From: Metamycoplasma phocicerebrale
Lineage (GTDB): Bacteria > Bacillota_I > Bacilli_A > Mycoplasmatales > Metamycoplasmataceae
DNA: 64,000 bases
Assembly (NCBI RefSeq): GCF_003383595.3
Contig: NZ_CP033058.2
Location: 62,001 to 126,000, forward strand
Reading direction: 5' to 3'
Shown here piece after piece: positions 61,841 to 64,000 of the stretch (within the stretch, counting starts at the first letter, position 1; the number at the start of each line of letters is the position of its first letter). The notes below the pieces were generated by a model, which saw only the letters and a list, made by a program, of their open reading frames with translations, was not told the DNA's origin and did not search any database. A program made the position numbers and the translations under genes.

Positions 61841-62847
61841 TAGAATCTATCTCCTTCTTTTGATCTAACCAAAGAGGAAACAACTTTATATGTAGCAAGA
61901 ATAATGGCTAAATTAAAAAATATTTTAATAGGACTTGTTAACGTTTGGGCCGTAAAGTTTACTCAAAAATCTGTTTTTAAAGTAGAAGTATCGGCTCAAG
62001 CTAATAAGATAGTATTTATAAGCTCTAGTACAGCACAAAAAGTGATTATTGCCATAACTTCAATAAAAGTTTGAAATTTTTTACGCAATAAAAATCTATA
62101 TAAAACCACAAAAAGAACCATTGCCATAAATCCTGAAGTTGTAAGAATCATATAAAAATTTCTATTTTTAATAAAACGGTTGTGTTCAAAAATTGAATTA
62201 TCCAATTTAGAAAATATTGCTATAATTAATACAATTTGTACAACTAATAAACATATTGTAGAAATAAAAGAAAAGTTTACCATGGCTGTAGGTTTCTTTT
62301 TATTTTCTAGCAAAATTATTTTAACTTCATAAAAAGCTATTTTTTCCGAAAAGTATTGTAAATCAAGAGAATTTCCTTTTGCTAGAGCTTCTGCAAATTG
62401 AATTTTAAAAAATTCAACTCTTTGCTTGTATTTAAAAATTCTATAATTTCTAGAAAAAAACAATTCATTGATGTTAAAGAAATAATAAGCTGCTATGCCT
62501 GGTATGAAACCTGCAACAGCTACTGCTAAAGTATATAAAAAATTATAATATGTTGGAACCAATGCAAATGATATAAAATCTGCTAAAACCCCTGTAATAA
62601 AGCCGACTATTGGACCAAATATAAAACCTGTTATTTTTATTGGTAACCCTATAAAACTAAATTTAAAGGCTGGTAAGGCACTAATAGGCAAAATTCTAAC
62701 AGATATTAAAAAGAAAACTACTGATATAGCTATCAAAACCCCAACAAATGCTATTTTCTTAGGGTTTCATTTACGATATGATATATTTGTTTGAGATCTA
62801 AGCCAATGCAAATAGTGGGTTAAACCTCCGGGCATTTTTGAGTCCAT
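61840..62847 (-). CDS. ECF transporter S-component (FolT-like family) with inserted loop
   Basis: 335 aa in code 4, longer than the usual ~180-200 for S-components. Six or seven membrane helices. The N-terminal part matches the family: FSFIGLPIKITGFIFGPIVGFITGVLADFISF (about 62-95) with the GP..G...G...D pattern seen in folate/thiamin-type S-proteins. A ~65-residue charged insert (about 128-195: LFFSRNYRIFKYKQRVEF...) splits helices 3 and 4. S-components bind a vitamin and dock on a shared EcfAAT energiser, which is not in this window. The start at 62847 follows AAGGAGAATT. The adjoining ATPase-dead protein overlaps its stop. Confidence 0.8.
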
Positions 62848-62923
62848 AATTCTCCTTTTAATATATTTAATATTTTATAATTAAAATTTACATTTTAATA
62901 TTAATATTTTTTTATTATCATTT

Positions 62924-64000
62924 TTACACTCTTTTACGATTAAAAATACTTTGTTTTTGTATTGTTGGTAAGTTAACAAATGTTTTATAAAAACTCGAAT
63001 TAACAATTACTCCACTATATATAAAATATGACATAACACTTAGCAATAATATGATGTACATAAAAGAAGCTACGACACCAAATTTTTTATAATTAATTAA
63101 CGAAGTTAAAGAACCAAAAATTAATATATAAAATGAAGTAGGTATTGCTGCAATTAAAGAGCCTGGGTTAACATGAGAAAATTTTAATTTAAAGTTTGGA
63201 GAAAATTTAAAGAATAATAAAAATGAAGCATAAGTAATTGCGGGGAGAAAAATTATTGTAGGTAATCAAAAAATTAATTGAAATTCTCAAGGCAAATTAC
63301 TTAATTCAATTTTGTCAGTTACAACAACACCAAAACCATTCTTTAATATAAAATTCAAAAAAGAAGACGCAATTAATAAAGCTATTATTAAAGAACATGT
63401 AATAAAAATACTTGTTAAAAATCCTTTTACTCTTGTTCTTCAAACTAAATTAGTTGATTTGTGTTCATAAAGTGCATCAAAGGATAAAATAAATTTAGCA
63501 TACCCTTTTGAACCTAATCATAATATTGACAAAGTTAATAATATAAAAGCAGTTATTCCGCCGGCACTTTGTCAAATTAAACTAAAGGCTGGCATAACTT
63601 CCTTAATACCAGGTATCAATTGCCCTAATATTATTACATTAATAACTGTTTCGTAACTTTCATTTATAGCACCTATAATTCCCACAGCTAATCCTAAAGT
63701 TGGAATAAATGATAAAAACAAATACATTGCATATCCAGCTGGCACAAAAGCAAACTCATTTGAATTTATTTTTGAATAAGCAGAATTGACAATCTCTTTA
63801 CCCTTAGTTTTAGAACTTTTAATATAATTGGGCATAGCTATAAATAGAATAGCATAAATAACTCACTTTACTATTCTTTCTAATATATTTTGTTTATTTT
63901 TATTTTTTACAATTTGTTTTGAAGATAATGAATTTGACTTATATTGTTTTTTTACATCATCTTTATCGTCATCATTGTTATTATCTCAACCAGTTTGCAA
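62924..64000 (-). CDS. YihY/BrkB-family membrane protein, N-terminus beyond window
   Basis: 358 residues are visible and the frame is open at base 64000, so the start lies outside. After an Asp/Asn/Lys-rich N-terminal tail there are six predicted helices with the family features: 'FAFVPAGYAMYLFLSFIPTLGLAVGI' , 'GSKGYAKFILSFDALYE' (S.G...l..alN.iye in relatives), FILPAITYASFLLFFKFSP and SHVNPGSLIAAIPTSFYI. These proteins were once called ribonuclease BN; the function is uncertain. It begins the operon that leads into the ECF S-component and valS region. Confidence 0.85.

Overview
This window is from the chromosome of a mollicute, almost certainly a Mycoplasma-type organism. Base composition is very AT-rich. 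Nearly every gene is readable only if UGA is tryptophan: conserved genes such as rpoB, rpoC, fusA, rpsG, dnaE and valS are cut by TGA in standard code and become full length in translation table 4. Lipoproteins with a lipobox Cys, PF04200-like surface domains, a MIB-MIP immunoglobulin-attack pair and no cell-wall genes fit the Mycoplasma hominis/synoviae side of the group (now Mycoplasmopsis/Metamycoplasma). That placement is an inference from gene content, not a phylogeny. I saw no insertion sequence, phage, CRISPR array, rRNA gene or replication origin.

Layout. 1-4.4 kb (minus): a huge coiled-coil surface protein running off the left edge, and a PF04200-type lipoprotein. 4.5-13.7 kb (minus): rplJ-rplL-rpoB-rpoC with an L10 leader and a hairpin between rplL and rpoB. 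13.8-18.9 kb (minus): MIB and MIP, which capture and cleave host antibody. 19-23.1 kb (minus): a FAR-17a/DUF1600-like membrane protein and rpsL-rpsG-fusA. 23.2-26.9 kb (minus): a small lipoprotein, two membrane proteins of unknown role and an RluD-type pseudouridine synthase. 26.9-29.4 kb: a short IMPACT protein, a PQ-loop (SWEET-like) transporter and, divergent from it, a GH16 beta-glucanase lipoprotein. 29.4-31.0 kb: eight minus-strand tRNA genes, a cysteine hydrolase and tRNA-Ser(CGA).

31.0-39.6 kb (minus): tex, nusA-ylxR-infB-rbfA, mnmG-rlmH. 39.7-41.4 kb: two small membrane proteins and a decayed possible third. 41.5-44.6 kb (minus): SGNH/GDSL esterase and proline iminopeptidase. 44.7-47.4 kb (minus): a DUF885-type peptidase interrupted by an in-frame TAA. 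47.6-49.4 kb: gpmI and two tRNAs. 49.6-55.7 kb: a divergent replication cluster, with dnaB-like and dnaI-like genes on minus and dnaE and a polA 5'-nuclease on plus. 55.7-64 kb (minus): a YitT-family protein, valS, an OppF-like ABC protein that has lost all ATPase motifs, an ECF S-component, and a YihY-family protein running off the right edge.

The most unusual features: (i) the ATPase-dead OppF-like gene runs into valS in the same frame with no stop codon, and is start/stop-coupled to the ECF S-component gene upstream; (ii) the DnaI-like helicase loader has lost its P-loop; (iii) the DUF885 peptidase carries a nonsense codon; (iv) a GH16 glucanase lipoprotein sits beside a sugar-type PQ-loop transporter; (v) two divergent extended -10 promoters face each other and should give leaderless mRNAs for the RluD-like and IMPACT genes.
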